Assembly (NCBI RefSeq): GCF_003952385.1
Contig: NZ_CP034444.1
Location: 2,046,001 to 2,110,000 of the forward strand
Direction of reading: 5' to 3'
Length of the DNA stretch: 64,000 bases
Source of the DNA: Mesorhizobium sp. M1D.F.Ca.ET.043.01.1.1
Lineage (GTDB): Bacteria > Pseudomonadota > Alphaproteobacteria > Rhizobiales > Rhizobiaceae
Made by a program: the position numbers and the translations under genes. Positions 1 through 13,233 of this stretch are shown here, piece after piece. The stretch's first letter is position 1; each line of letters opens with the position of its first letter. The notes beneath the pieces were generated by a model. That model was not told the origin of the DNA. It saw nothing but the letters and a program-made list of their open reading frames with translations, and did no database searches.

Positions 1-375
1 TCGATGACGCCTGACACGTTCACAATCGGATACAGCGGCGATTGGGGCGCGGCGGATGCCCTGCTCGCCGGATGTGACACCTGGTACAGCGTTGCGGCAG
101 GTTTGCTGGCGGTCCCGGCGCTTGCGCTGACGCGTGCGGCGCAGTCCGGCGACGTGGCGGAGTCCGCTCGGTTGAACCGCGCTTTCGAGCCGCTCTGGAC
201 CTTGTTCAAGCACTACGGCAGCTTCCGCGTTATGTTCATCATCGCCGAATACCTCGGTCTGGCGCACGTCGAGCCACCGCGCCCTATTTTGCCGTTGCCG
301 GACAACGCCGGAGATGACATTAGGCAGGCACTGGAGAAGCTCCACACAGCATGCGCAGTGCAACTGCTACACTAA
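1..375 (+). CDS. DapA-family lyase/synthase, C-terminal part (cut by window edge)
   Basis: The reading frame is open from base 1 and ends at a TAA at 373-375, so only the last ~124 residues are present. The text IGYSGDWGAADALLAGCD and the helical tail that follows (SGDVAESARLNRAFEPLWTLFKHYGS) match the C-terminal half of the dihydrodipicolinate synthase / N-acetylneuraminate lyase superfamily, TIM-barrel enzymes that use a Schiff-base lysine. The lysine and the barrel core would lie upstream of the window, so the substrate cannot be read. It runs convergent to the gibberellin operon with a 108-bp gap. Whether it belongs to lysine synthesis or to sugar-acid catabolism is open; an accessory copy on a symbiosis island more often serves catabolism (inference). 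Confidence 0.7.
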   Translation, partial: SMTPDTFTIGYSGDWGAADALLAGCDTWYSVAAGLLAVPALALTRAAQSGDVAESARLNRAFEPLWTLFKHYGSFRVMFIIAEYLGLAHVEPPRPILPLPDNAGDDIRQALEKLHTACAVQLLH

Positions 376-483
376 GCAGCCCGCGCGCTGGCGTTCCCCG
401 CACCGTTCGAGATGGAAGTCAGGCGGCGCAGAATTGGATAGCTGCTCAACACCGCCTTTAACCACGTGCGGACTACGCCGGCA

Positions 484-4085
<3,602 letters not shown>

Positions 4086-4389
4086 GCGGGATGTTCCTTC
4101 GGCAGACGGTTACCGAGAATCAAGATCGGGCAGACGCCGCGCGCCTCGCCGCAGGCCCGTCGCGGCCCGGCGCATGTGCAACGCCGTGCGGCCGCCCTGC
4201 TGCGGCGCGGCGACGCGCCCCGATGCTGGCGCCGGTGCGCTGCATAGGCTTGCGCGCAGAGCGCCGGTGTGCCGCGACCGTGCTGGGCAAGCGCTGACCA
4301 TCGCCGCGGACGCGGACGCAGCGCAGCATGCACCGGTGGCCCCGGCCGATCGCAGCGGCACAGGGGCGACTTTATGCGGACGGGCGCGC
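4086..4389. other. 304-bp gap inside the gibberellin operon
   Basis: No gene or clear promoter is seen between ggps and cps. The stretch is GC-rich with open frames in several phases but none resembles a known protein. All other junctions of this operon are overlapping or under about 140 bp, so this gap may hold decayed sequence or an internal regulatory element; nothing specific is recognisable. Confidence 0.4.
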
Positions 4390-5397
4390 TCATGCGCATG
4401 ACGCGTGCTTGAAGAGATACGCTTTGGCCCGCTGCAGCATCTGCGCCAACGGTTCCGCACGCGGCCCCAGCGGGGCGATGGCCTCCCCGGCGTCGCGCAA
4501 CAGATCCAGCGCGAACTGGCGCGCTGCCGGCAGCCCCATGATCGACGCGCAGGTCGGCTTCTGCGCCGCCGCGTCCTTGCCAGGGGTCTTGCCCAGCGTC
4601 GCGGCATCCGCTGTCGCGTCGAGAATGTCGTCGACCACCTGCAAGGCGAGTCCGAAACAGGCGCTATAGCGATCGAGCGCACAGTACAGCGCAGCGTGCA
4701 GGGTATCCTCCGCAATGGCACAGAGCGCGCCCATGCGAACGGACGCGCGTACTAGCGCTCCGCTCTTCATCCGGTGCATCGCCACGATCCTGTCCAGCTC
4801 GACGTGCTTTCCGACTAGCGACAGATCCAAGGCTTGCCCCCCTGCGGCACCTTGGGCGGACACCGCCTGCGCCAGTTCGCGCACGATCGCTATACGGTTG
4901 TTACCTGGCGCATCCAGCCTCGCCAAGGTCAGGAAGGCGTGCGCCTGCAGCGCATCTCCGACCAGGATCGCAGTGGCTTCGCCGAACTTGACGTGCACGG
5001 TCGGAAGGCCGCGGCGAAGCACGTCGTTGTCCATCGCGGGCAGGTCATCGTGGACCAGGGTACAGGCGTGCATCATCTCGATGGCGGCTCCGACGTCGTC
5101 GAGCATGTGCGCCGGCGTATCGGCCAGTGCGCCGGCAGCCAGACAGAGCAAGGCGCGGGTGCGCTTGCCGCCGTGCAAGGTGGCGTAGCGCATGGCCGCC
5201 ATCAGCTCGGTCTCACCGTCATCTTCGGCGCAGAGAAGACGCGCAAGCGCCTGTTCGACGCGCTTTGCGCCGTCCTGCATCCAGATCTCCGGCGGTAGCG
5301 CGCCGGATGCGCCGCGCGACTGCGCGCCCAATCCGCCGAGCGCGGAAACGCCAGTTCGGTCGTCGTGTAGCGTGGAACCGGTCTGCATGCTGTTCAT
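4390..5397 (-). CDS. ggps: Geranylgeranyl diphosphate synthase of the gibberellin operon
   Basis: An all-trans polyprenyl synthase that builds GGPP from DMAPP/FPP and IPP for the next enzyme, CPS. The first aspartate-rich motif is LVHDDLPAMDND (about residue 110) and the second is LALQVVDDILD (about residue 255), both intact. Start chosen at ATG 5397 (MNSMQTGS); ATG 5388 is an alternative and the frame is open slightly further upstream. About 335 residues, slightly long at the N-terminus relative to the ~300-residue family core. It lies 133 bp downstream of cyp117 in the same orientation. Confidence 0.9.
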   Translation of the reverse strand: MNSMQTGSTLHDDRTGVSALGGLGAQSRGASGALPPEIWMQDGAKRVEQALARLLCAEDDGETELMAAMRYATLHGGKRTRALLCLAAGALADTPAHMLDDVGAAIEMMHACTLVHDDLPAMDNDVLRRGLPTVHVKFGEATAILVGDALQAHAFLTLARLDAPGNNRIAIVRELAQAVSAQGAAGGQALDLSLVGKHVELDRIVAMHRMKSGALVRASVRMGALCAIAEDTLHAALYCALDRYSACFGLALQVVDDILDATADAATLGKTPGKDAAAQKPTCASIMGLPAARQFALDLLRDAGEAIAPLGPRAEPLAQMLQRAKAYLFKHASCA

Positions 5398-5530
5398 AGT
5401 CCTTGTACCTGACACGGCCACTGCGAGCGCCGAGCCGCAGTGTCGCCGGCGCCGAGCGGTTGCGCCGAGTGCTGCAATGCTGCCCGTCGCCGGCGCCGCT
5501 GCCTCGCCACACGGGGCATGCCATGCCAGC

Positions 5531-6874
5531 TCATGAGAAACCGATGCGGACTGTCATGGACGGATGTGCGGTCGGGTAATAGCGCCGGCCTTTTTCGACG
5601 CCGCTCAGCAAACGCGGCCGCACTCCGGCCTCGTGCATGGTCAGCGCCAAGGCGATGCAGAACTGCACCATTTCCAGCCATACCAAGTGGTAGCCGATGC
5701 AGACGTGTGGGCCGGTACCGAACTGCAGCATGTCCACCGGACGGATCGGATCCGTGCGTTGCAGCCACCGTGCCAGGCGGAACTGATCAGGCGCCTCGTG
5801 CAGCAGCGCCGAGGTCGAGAAATGCAGCAGTGGGATGCACAGATGGGTGCCCGCGGGAATGCGCCGTTGGCCGAGCTGCAGTTCCTGCAGCGCGCGACGC
5901 GGCAGGAGCGTGGTCGCCGGATGCACTCGCAGCGTCTCGCGGAACAGCGCCTCGGCGACCGGACACTGCGCCAGGTCCGCGTGCCGGGTCGGCACCGCGC
6001 CTACGCGTTGCGCTTCCTCGACCAGGGCGTCCCACAGCATAGGCTGCCGCGCCAGCTCGATCACCATCCAGGCCATTGTCGAGGCGGTGGTGTCGTGACC
6101 GGCGAGCAGCAGCAAGCGGATGTTGGCGACCAGTACGTCATCGGAGAGCGCATCGTCGCTGCGATCGAAGGCGCTCACCATGTCGTTGATCAACCCGGTG
6201 CGCGCGGCATTCGCGCGCGCGTCGCGGACGAACTGGTGCAACTGCGCGTCGATCCAGTCGCGGGCGGCGCGGCCGCGCCGCAAGGGCAGTCCGGGGAGAT
6301 CGAGGGGGGGCGCGACGATCAACTGCAGCAGTTGCCGGTACTTGCGATGCCATCTCGGCAGGTCCTGCGCGGGGATTCCCATGAGGCTGAAGATTAGCTT
6401 GAGCATCAAGTCGCCGGTTTCGCGCAGGATGGTTACGTCGCCGCGGTCGCGCCACGCCTGCACCCGCGCTCGGATGACGGGCGCGAACAGGTCGCCGATC
6501 CCGGCCTGGGTCAGCCCCTTCGGCAGGAACGCCGCCTTGATCGCATCGCGCGCCTGCCGGTGCGCGCCGCCGTCCTGGGCGACCAACGTTCCGCCAAGCA
6601 ATTCGGGCGCGATCTCTTCGATCAGCGCCGAGGACACGTCCTTGTGTCGGAGCAGTGCGAACGCATCCGGATCCATGCAGGTCATCAGGTGGCCGGCGGG
6701 GCCGAAATCCAGCCAGAAGTGGCTGCCCAGCGTCAGTTCCGCGCGCCGCAGCAGGCGCGGCAGGTCGCAGATGATGGCGGGAAGATGCCCGATCAGCGGG
6801 AAAGCGCCGGGCATGACCGGGATGTTTTGCCGCAACCGGCGCCGACGGTTCAGGGGGTTGAGGAGCATGTCCAT
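5531..6874 (-). CDS. cyp117: Cytochrome P450 CYP117, ent-kaurene oxidase
   Basis: A 447-residue soluble bacterial P450. The heme ligand loop FGTGPHVCIG lies near residue 390, the I-helix oxygen-activation motif AGHDTTA near residue 250 and the ExxR motif as ETLR near residue 305. Position between SDR and ggps is that of CYP117 in the known bacterial gibberellin operon, where the enzyme oxidises ent-kaurene to ent-kaurenoic acid. Its ATG overlaps the SDR stop by one base (TGATG), so the two are translationally coupled. Function is assigned from family and operon position. Confidence 0.92.
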   Translation of the reverse strand: MDMLLNPLNRRRRLRQNIPVMPGAFPLIGHLPAIICDLPRLLRRAELTLGSHFWLDFGPAGHLMTCMDPDAFALLRHKDVSSALIEEIAPELLGGTLVAQDGGAHRQARDAIKAAFLPKGLTQAGIGDLFAPVIRARVQAWRDRGDVTILRETGDLMLKLIFSLMGIPAQDLPRWHRKYRQLLQLIVAPPLDLPGLPLRRGRAARDWIDAQLHQFVRDARANAARTGLINDMVSAFDRSDDALSDDVLVANIRLLLLAGHDTTASTMAWMVIELARQPMLWDALVEEAQRVGAVPTRHADLAQCPVAEALFRETLRVHPATTLLPRRALQELQLGQRRIPAGTHLCIPLLHFSTSALLHEAPDQFRLARWLQRTDPIRPVDMLQFGTGPHVCIGYHLVWLEMVQFCIALALTMHEAGVRPRLLSGVEKGRRYYPTAHPSMTVRIGFS

Positions 6875-7719
6875 CAGCAGTGCTGCTCCTCGGCCGCTTC
6901 GGCGATGCCGCCGGGAGGCCGCGCGGCGGCGCTGTTGCCTCCGTCAGCGTATGTCGGCACATGCGCCAGCATGCCGCCGTCGATGCACACGACCTGCCCG
7001 GTAATGAATGCAGCATCATCGGAGAGCAGGAACGCCACCAGCGCGGCCACGTCCTCGGGGCGGCCGACACGCGGCAGGAGCTGGTGCCGGCGCAGATGCC
7101 GTTGCATGCATTCGTCAAGCTTGGCGAGGAGACGCTCGGTCATGATGAGACCCGGCGCAACGGCGTTGCAGCGGATGTGCGCATGACCGTACTGCGTGGC
7201 GAGCGAGGCCGACAACATGTTCAGCGCCGCCTTCGACGCGGCGTAGGACGTCTGCGCGGTGTCACCGCTGAGCCCCTGGCACGACGACATGTTGACGATC
7301 GCACCACCGCCGCGGGCGATCATCAATGGGATGGCCTGTCGGCAGCAGAGCAGCGTGCCGCGCAGATTGGTCGCCATGGTCTGATCCCAGACCGCCAGGT
7401 CCAGGTCGAGGATCGCGCAGTCGCGCGGGGTCAGATGCATGGCGCTCGCGTTGTTCACCAGCAGGTCGACCCCACCGAAGTGCCGCTGCGCCGTCTCGAA
7501 CAGCGCTGCCACCGCCTGCGCATCGGCGATGTCCATGGCCAGGGCCAGCGTGTGGTCTGCTTCGGCCCCGATCTGCGTGGTGCAGGCGATGGCCGCCGAG
7601 GCATCAATGTCGGCCACCACCACTCTGCCGCCCTCGCGCGCGATGGCGAGGGCGCATGCCTTGCCGATGCCGGCGCCGGCGCCGGTCACCACCGCCACCT
7701 TGCCCTCAAACCGTCCCAT
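6874..7719 (-). CDS. sdrGA: Short-chain dehydrogenase of the gibberellin operon
   Basis: 281 residues with the SDR cofactor motif TGAGAGIG at the N-terminus, NNAS near residue 90 and the catalytic YAASK near residue 160. In the characterised pathway this enzyme oxidises GA12-aldehyde to GA12 after CYP114. The ATG at 7719 is chosen because AGGAGG stands just upstream; the frame is open further upstream without a better signal. It overlaps the ferredoxin gene by 14 bases. The C-terminal tail (after VPTYADGG) is longer than in a minimal SDR and rich in Ala and Gly. Confidence 0.9.
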   Translation of the reverse strand: MGRFEGKVAVVTGAGAGIGKACALAIAREGGRVVVADIDASAAIACTTQIGAEADHTLALAMDIADAQAVAALFETAQRHFGGVDLLVNNASAMHLTPRDCAILDLDLAVWDQTMATNLRGTLLCCRQAIPLMIARGGGAIVNMSSCQGLSGDTAQTSYAASKAALNMLSASLATQYGHAHIRCNAVAPGLIMTERLLAKLDECMQRHLRRHQLLPRVGRPEDVAALVAFLLSDDAAFITGQVVCIDGGMLAHVPTYADGGNSAAARPPGGIAEAAEEQHC

Positions 7720-8014
7720 CGTGTCCTCCTGGATTGCGTTGGTCTTTCGCGGCATGCCGCTCGACCTCCACCGGAGAAGGCGCAGGGTCGGCGCTGGCGA
7801 GCTCCTCATCGCCAGCGTCGCTTTCGATGACCAGAATGGCGGCGACTGGGCACTGGCTGGCTGCGAGTCGCACGGCGGCGTGCAGCGCCTGCGGAATCGT
7901 TGCCACGCAAAGTTCGGCCACTCCGTCCGGTTCGCGCTGGCGAAAGGTGCCCGGCAGCGTCAGCGCGCACTGCCCGGTGGTTCCGCACAGGTCCTGGTCG
8001 ACCACGACGCGCAT
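7706..8014 (-). CDS. fdGA: Single-cluster ferredoxin partner of the operon P450s
   Basis: A 102-residue small ferredoxin starting MRVVVDQDLCGTTGQC. The spacing Cys-x5-Cys followed by a distant ASQCPVAAI fits a 3Fe-4S type P450 ferredoxin. In the known pathway it supports CYP114 in ring contraction to GA12-aldehyde. The ATG lies one base after the cyp114 stop (TGAGATG), and the 3' end runs 14 bases into sdrGA. The acidic, proline-rich tail beyond about residue 70 is not part of the fold. Confidence 0.88.
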   Translation of the reverse strand: MRVVVDQDLCGTTGQCALTLPGTFRQREPDGVAELCVATIPQALHAAVRLAASQCPVAAILVIESDAGDEELASADPAPSPVEVERHAAKDQRNPGGHDGTV

Positions 8015-8015
8015 C

Positions 8016-9305
8016 TCAGCCCCCCTGCGCTTGCAGCCGCACCGGCAGCGCGCGGAACGTCCTAAGGAACGCGGAGGGCTCCCGGGTCGGCTGCTCGGCC
8101 AATGCCAGCGTGGGGAAGCGCGCCTGGATCCGCGGCAGGCTCTCGGCCAACTGCACCCGGGCGAGTTGCGCACCGAGGCAGAAGTGGATGCCGTGGCCGA
8201 AGCTCAGCATGATCTTCCCATCGCTCGACATGCCAGGACTGGTGCCGTAGAACCGCGCGGGATCGAAGCGGTCGGGATCGGCGAAGGCGTCCGGGTCGCG
8301 ATTGCCGGCCGCGATCAGCACGCGCACGTCCGCGTTCTTTGGGATTACCACGCCGCCCAGTTCGATGTCGCGCTGGGCGATACGCGGAATGGAGCTGAAC
8401 ATGGCGGGCGCGTCGCAGCGCAGGACTTCTTCGACGAATGCCTTCACTCCCACGGCGTCCCCCTGCAGCCAGTGCCGCTGTTCGGGAAACGCCAGCATCG
8501 CCAAGACCGCATGGTCGATACTCGAAGCAGTGGTGGCGAAGCCGCCCAGCAGCATGCCCCACAGCATGCTGATCAACTCCGCATCCGACAGCGTGTCGGC
8601 ATCGTCGTCGTGTGCGCCGACCAGCATCGACACGATGTCGTGGCGGGGATCGGTGCGTTTGCGCTGTATGAGGTCGCCAAAGTAGGCATGCACCTTGGTG
8701 CTGGCCGCGTCCGCCGCGGCGAGTTGGGGATCGCTGGCGTGCGGGCTCAAGCCTTCCAGAATGGCGCCGATGCCGGCGGCGAGCCCGAACATGTCGTCCT
8801 GGGGCATGCCGAACAGTTCGGCGAAGACCAGCATGGGCAAGGCCAGAGCGAATTCCCGATGCAGGTCCACCGCCTCCCCGCGCTCCAGCGCGGGCGCCAT
8901 GGCGTCCAGGCGCGCTGCGACGATGCGCGCGATGGTCGGCCGCAGGTTGTCGATCTCGCGCATGGTGAAATCGCGCGAGATCAGCCGGCGCAGACGCGTA
9001 TGCGTCGGTGGTTCCTTCATCGCCAGCGTTGACGCCAGCAGACTGAGCGAGAGGCTGGTCGCCGCGCGCGGGAAATAGCGCGCCAGTTCGCCCGGAGCCG
9101 GTCCCCGAAACGCATCGCCCGTGGCCTTGAGCACCCAGTAGATGTCGGCGTGGCGGCTCAACAGAAAGAGGCCCGACGCCGCGCGATGCACCGGATCGTG
9201 CTCGCGCAACCACCGCATGAATGGATACGGGTCGTTGATGCACGCTGGAGATGCCAGTTCGGCAAAGGCGTCCCGGCATGCTGCCATGGTTTCTTGCACG
9301 TCCAT
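8016..9305 (-). CDS. cyp114: Cytochrome P450 CYP114, ent-kaurenoic acid oxidase
   Basis: 429 residues from ATG 9305, which has AGGT about nine bases upstream; a TTG at 9359 would add 18 residues. The heme loop is [10 protein letters not shown] near residue 365 and the ExxR motif appears as EEVLR. The I-helix reads [12 protein letters not shown] rather than the classical AGxDT. In characterised bacterial operons CYP114 with its ferredoxin hydroxylates ent-kaurenoic acid and performs the B-ring contraction. It is the second gene of the operon, 87 bp behind cyp112. Confidence 0.91.
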   Translation of the reverse strand: MDVQETMAACRDAFAELASPACINDPYPFMRWLREHDPVHRAASGLFLLSRHADIYWVLKATGDAFRGPAPGELARYFPRAATSLSLSLLASTLAMKEPPTHTRLRRLISRDFTMREIDNLRPTIARIVAARLDAMAPALERGEAVDLHREFALALPMLVFAELFGMPQDDMFGLAAGIGAILEGLSPHASDPQLAAADAASTKVHAYFGDLIQRKRTDPRHDIVSMLVGAHDDDADTLSDAELISMLWGMLLGGFATTASSIDHAVLAMLAFPEQRHWLQGDAVGVKAFVEEVLRCDAPAMFSSIPRIAQRDIELGGVVIPKNADVRVLIAAGNRDPDAFADPDRFDPARFYGTSPGMSSDGKIMLSFGHGIHFCLGAQLARVQLAESLPRIQARFPTLALAEQPTREPSAFLRTFRALPVRLQAQGG

Positions 9306-9392
9306 CTTGGTTACCTGTTGGCTGGAGATCTGACCGGCGCGCGCCAGGGGCGCCGGCAAGTTAAGATCGCGGTTCCCGGCGGCGTCGGTGAA

Positions 9393-10595
9393 TCACCAGA
9401 GCACCGGGAACTCCTCGAACCCGCCGGTGATGATCTCCTTGCGCAACTTTAGCGCTTCGGGCGCCACGGCCAGGCGCAGCGCGGGAAAGCGCTGGAAGAT
9501 CGAACCGAACACCACCTTGAGTTCTAGCCTGGCCAGCGCCATGCCGATGCAGTAGTGCGGCCCGTGCGAGAACGTCAGGTGCGGATTTTCGTCGCGTCCA
9601 ATATCGAAGATTTCCGGGTCGTCGAAATGGCGCGGGTCGAACGACGTCGCCGGCAGGCCGACGAGCACCTTGCTCTCCGCGGGGATATGCACGCCCGCGA
9701 TAGTCACGTCGGTCCTCGGATAGCGCATGATGCCGTCCCAGCCCGCGCCCGGCGGGTACATGCGCAGGATTTCCTCCACGGCCTTGTCCACCAGGGATGG
9801 ATCGCCGACCAGGCGTTCGCGCTGTTGCGGATGGCGGAACATGGCCAGCAGGCCGAATTCGATCTGCGCGACGGTGCTCTCGTGCCCAGCCACCAGCATG
9901 CCCGCCGCCAGGCCGATCGCCTCTTCCTCGGTCGCCTTGCCCTGGTCGACCGCCGAGAGCAGATCCGTCAGCAGGTTGTCGCCCGGATCCTGGCGCTTGT
10001 CCCACATCTTGCCGCGAATGTAGGCGCGCAGTTCTTCCCAGGCCAGGCGAGACGCGCTGCGCGGACCGCTTTCATGCTGATGCGTCATCACCTCGTCGGA
10101 CAGCCCGGCGAAAAAGGCGTGATCCTCATAGAGCACCCCAATCAGCGCGCTGATGACCATGGCCGGAAGCGGAAAGGAGAAGTGGCGCCTCAGGTCGGCG
10201 GGCTGGGGCTGGACAGCTAACGTCTCGAACAACTTCGCGGCGATCGCCTCGACCTGCTGCGCGAGCAGCTTCACCCTGCGGTTGCTGAAGGCCGGCGCCA
10301 CGATCGTACGTAACCGATCGTGCTCGGCCCCCTCGTGGGAGACCAGCCACCCCGGCGAACCGAGAATCACCGAATCCGGGGTGAATGCCGCCGGCGGCAT
10401 TCCCCCGGGTCGGAACGCCGCGTCGGAAAGCGTCGCCTTGGCCTCGTCGTAGCCTGTCACCAACCAGCCTTCGTGCCCGGACGGGAAGCGCACGCGGTGG
10501 ATCGGACCGTTGGCGCGTAGCGCCAACATCTCGGGCGAGGGCTCGATGTGATCGACGCGCCACATCGGCAGCGTCGGCAAGGAGTGTTCGGACAT
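9393..10595 (-). CDS. cyp112: Cytochrome P450 CYP112, gibberellin C-20 oxidase
   Basis: 400 residues, first gene of the operon. Heme loop FSHGPHYCIG near residue 350, I-helix AGHESTVAQ near residue 235, ExxR as EEILR. In characterised operons CYP112 removes C-20 from GA12 to give GA9. In some bacteria a further P450, CYP115, converts GA9 to bioactive GA4 and is encoded upstream of cyp112; no P450 motif is found upstream here, as is usual for rhizobia. Confidence 0.92.
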   Translation of the reverse strand: MSEHSLPTLPMWRVDHIEPSPEMLALRANGPIHRVRFPSGHEGWLVTGYDEAKATLSDAAFRPGGMPPAAFTPDSVILGSPGWLVSHEGAEHDRLRTIVAPAFSNRRVKLLAQQVEAIAAKLFETLAVQPQPADLRRHFSFPLPAMVISALIGVLYEDHAFFAGLSDEVMTHQHESGPRSASRLAWEELRAYIRGKMWDKRQDPGDNLLTDLLSAVDQGKATEEEAIGLAAGMLVAGHESTVAQIEFGLLAMFRHPQQRERLVGDPSLVDKAVEEILRMYPPGAGWDGIMRYPRTDVTIAGVHIPAESKVLVGLPATSFDPRHFDDPEIFDIGRDENPHLTFSHGPHYCIGMALARLELKVVFGSIFQRFPALRLAVAPEALKLRKEIITGGFEEFPVLW

Positions 10596-11566
10596 GGTGG
10601 CACTTCACTTCTCTAAGCGATGGAAGGGCGGAAGGCGCTGCGGGCAGCGAATGACGTAAGACGGCATGTAGACGTCCTCCGCGGCGTAGCCGGCGCGATT
10701 ATCAAGATTGGCCAAGGTATAACTGTGCAGGCACCGCGCGGGGCGAGATGCAGAACTCATCCTGCGCCTTTGATGTCAGGATAAAGCGAGTGTGGTAGGC
10801 CGGCCTTTGAGTGGCAGCCGGCCATCAAGATTTCGTGCGCAAGGGTCGGCAAGGGCGGCGCCTGTTTGGGTACGGGGCGGTCTCGCCGAGGCCGCCCTGC
10901 CATAGAATGCTATCTGATGGGGATTTGACATTTGCTTTTCTTTCTTCGTTCCACCGATCGCGGTGTCATCCACGAATGAAGGTCGGTCGGCGGCCCCCGG
11001 CTCCCAACGAAGGAGTTTCAAAACTCGTGCCAATTTGGCCGACCCGACAGAAGAAAAAACATTGTGATTGTTTTCAGCCGATTAGCGTGAGGCCAGACAA
11101 GAGCTCCGCGAAAAAGACCGGTGGCAGGGACCCGACAAAAGCGACAGAACAGTGTCGGATAGTATACGATCGTCCCGCGCCAGACCGGCGACACACCCCC
11201 GCGAACGCGCCGTCCTCCCACTTCCTCGTTATTGAAGCCTGACCGGCACATCAGGGCACCAGCGCTTGCTGATGTTGGCGCTCATGTGGGGCGGCGCGGA
11301 AGAACCACACATCGGGCGGTGTTTCCAGAATACTTGGGGGGAGCGGCTTTGGCCTTGAGATAACGCAATTTGAAAGGCGCAGACCGACCGCAGTCATACC
11401 CCCGCCTGAAGAAAATTATCGGTCGTAGTCTGAACTCGACATTGTTCAAGACACCCGCACCGAGCGCTGCGAGCGGACAACACCGAGCACCTTTCTGCCT
11501 TCTTTATCGAAGGGCCGAGTTCGAGCGAGGGGGAGATATCCTCGCGATCGGCTTCCGCTGGGCGGG
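10596..11566. other. 970-bp intergenic region upstream of the gibberellin operon
   Basis: No protein-coding gene can be supported. Several short frames are open by GC content only. It should contain the promoter of the gibberellin operon (reading leftward); I found no convincing sigma-54 or nod-box sequence. Around 11134-11160 there is an inverted CCGACA/TGTCGG pair next to a GTATAC palindrome, which might mark an old mobile-element end. No cyp115 remnant is visible. Confidence 0.5.
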
Positions 11567-12406
11567 TCACTGCTTCTTCAGCACGAAATCGAACTGCGCT
11601 TTCCATTTGACGTCCCCCTCATCGACCTTGACGAAATCCACGATCAGCGAATCCTTTACGCCGAACACCGCATCCGACTCGATATAGCGGTCGCCCGCGA
11701 CGAAGATATGCGTGCAAACGCGATCATACCCAGGCGCGCCGCATAGGAAATGCACGTGTGCCGGCCGGTAGGGATGGCGGCCCAGCTTCTCCAGCATCTG
11801 GCCGACTGGTCCGTCGTCGGGGATCGGATAGGAGACAGGCTTGATGCCGCGGAAGAAATAGCGACCGTCCGCTCCGGTCCTAAAGATGCCACGGTTGTTA
11901 AAGGGCGGCTGGATGTCCGGCTGCTGGACATCGTAAAAGCCCTCTTCATTGTCAGACCATACGTCAATGCAGGCGTTTTCAATGGGCGTTCCGTCTAGGT
12001 CGATAACACGCCCCTCATAGAGGCAAAGCTCCCCCAAGCCATCTAGGTTGATACTGTCGCCCATCTGCCTTTCGGGGGCGCCATCAACATGGAATGGGCC
12101 ATACACAGTGCTTTCCGTCGCGCCGCTCGGTCTCCGGTGATTGATCGCGTCAACCAGCATTGAAACGCCGAGCACATCGGAGAGCAGGATGAACTCTTGC
12201 CGCGATTGACTGCAGATTTGCCCGGTCCGTGTGAGGAATTCGATGGCAAGGCCCCATTCCTCTTCCGTTGGTTCGATGTCTTTGACGAAAGCGTGCAGAT
12301 GGGCAACGAGGGAGCCCATAACCTGGCGGAGGCGCGGGTTGGCGTTGTTGCCCATACGCGCGTTGACCGTTTCGGCTGAGTTGTGTTCGTTCAGATACTT
12401 CGCCAT
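11567..12406 (-). CDS. Hydroxyquinol 1,2-dioxygenase (intradiol ring cleavage)
   Basis: 279 residues. An N-terminal intradiol dioxygenase helical domain is followed by the beta-sandwich catalytic domain. Fe(III) ligands are visible as Tyr in ESTVYGPFH (about 120), Tyr in KPVSYPIPDDGPVG (about 197), and the two His of RPAHVHF (about 220). This family opens catechol or hydroxyquinol (1,2,4-trihydroxybenzene); a maleylacetate reductase in the same island, and no muconate cycloisomerase, favour hydroxyquinol, which gives maleylacetate directly. It is the last gene of the importer operon starting at 15387. Confidence 0.85.
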   Translation of the reverse strand: MAKYLNEHNSAETVNARMGNNANPRLRQVMGSLVAHLHAFVKDIEPTEEEWGLAIEFLTRTGQICSQSRQEFILLSDVLGVSMLVDAINHRRPSGATESTVYGPFHVDGAPERQMGDSINLDGLGELCLYEGRVIDLDGTPIENACIDVWSDNEEGFYDVQQPDIQPPFNNRGIFRTGADGRYFFRGIKPVSYPIPDDGPVGQMLEKLGRHPYRPAHVHFLCGAPGYDRVCTHIFVAGDRYIESDAVFGVKDSLIVDFVKVDEGDVKWKAQFDFVLKKQ

Positions 12407-12450
12407 GTTCCACTCTTCCCATTTGCGCGCTTGCTCGTTGGTCGACCAAG

Positions 12451-13233
12451 TCAGACCGTTCCCCCCAGTGATGCTTCCAACTGGGCAAGCTCTTGTCCGC
12501 CGGCCATCAAATTTTGCAGCTCTTCGGCGCTGATATGACCCCGGTCAGCTGTCCCCAGGGTCTTGCCCCGATTGAGGACCGTGAAGCGGTCTCCGACTGC
12601 AAGTGCGTGCCGAACATTATGCGTGATGAACACGACACCGATGCCCTTTTTTCGGACATGATCGATGGTGGTGAGGACATTGGCCGTCTGCCGGACCCCA
12701 AGGGCTGATGTGGGCTCGTCCAAAATGAGAACCTTCGCACCGAAGTAAACCGCGCGCGCGATGGCAACGGTTTGGCGCTCGCCGCCAGAAAGGGTTCCCA
12801 CTGCCTGGCCAGGCTCGCGCAGACTGATGCCCATATGCCGCATTTCCTGCATAGTTATGGTGTCGGCCGTTTCAAGGTCGAAGCAACGGAAAGGCCAAAA
12901 ACCCTTCTGGGGCTCCCTGCCCATCCAGAAGTTTCGCGCGACGCTCATCAGAGGGATCATCGCGAGGTCCTGATAGACCGTTGCGATGCCCGCCGCCATT
13001 GCGTCTCGAGGGGTGGTGAAGTGGGCGACCTGCCCTCCGACTCTTATCTCCCCTTGGGAAGGCACATGCACGCCGGACATAGTTTTGATCAAAGTCGACT
13101 TGCCTGCGCCGTTGTCTCCGAGGAGGCAATGGCACTCGCCAGCCTGCACGCCGAAAGACACTCCAGACAAGGCTATGATGTGGCCAAACTGCTTGCGAAT
13201 GTCGACCATTTCGAGGATCGGGGCAGCCATCAC
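12451..13233 (-). CDS. Sugar-type ABC importer ATPase (single domain)
   Basis: 260 residues with one nucleotide-binding domain: Walker [10 protein letters not shown] near residue 40, signature LSGGERQ near 148 and Walker [12 protein letters not shown] near 170, all canonical. The single-domain architecture resembles FrcA/XylG-like members of the CUT2 sugar importers rather than the double RbsA form. It overlaps the permease gene by four bases and powers that importer. Confidence 0.88.
   Translation of the reverse strand: MMAAPILEMVDIRKQFGHIIALSGVSFGVQAGECHCLLGDNGAGKSTLIKTMSGVHVPSQGEIRVGGQVAHFTTPRDAMAAGIATVYQDLAMIPLMSVARNFWMGREPQKGFWPFRCFDLETADTITMQEMRHMGISLREPGQAVGTLSGGERQTVAIARAVYFGAKVLILDEPTSALGVRQTANVLTTIDHVRKKGIGVVFITHNVRHALAVGDRFTVLNRGKTLGTADRGHISAEELQNLMAGGQELAQLEASLGGTV

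Noticed and set aside
7326..9032. 568-codon plus-strand frame opposite the cyp114-SDR region
   Set aside because: Antisense to well supported P450, ferredoxin and SDR genes; no recognisable domain.
11041..11090. Possible nod box reading toward the gibberellin operon
   Set aside because: Only AAAACAATC matches on the minus strand; the GATG half-site, spacing and TTTTACC block are absent.
11134..11165. Possible resolvase or transposon-end site (CCGACA/TGTCGG with GTATAC)
   Set aside because: Short inverted pair without partner genes or second copy; could be chance.
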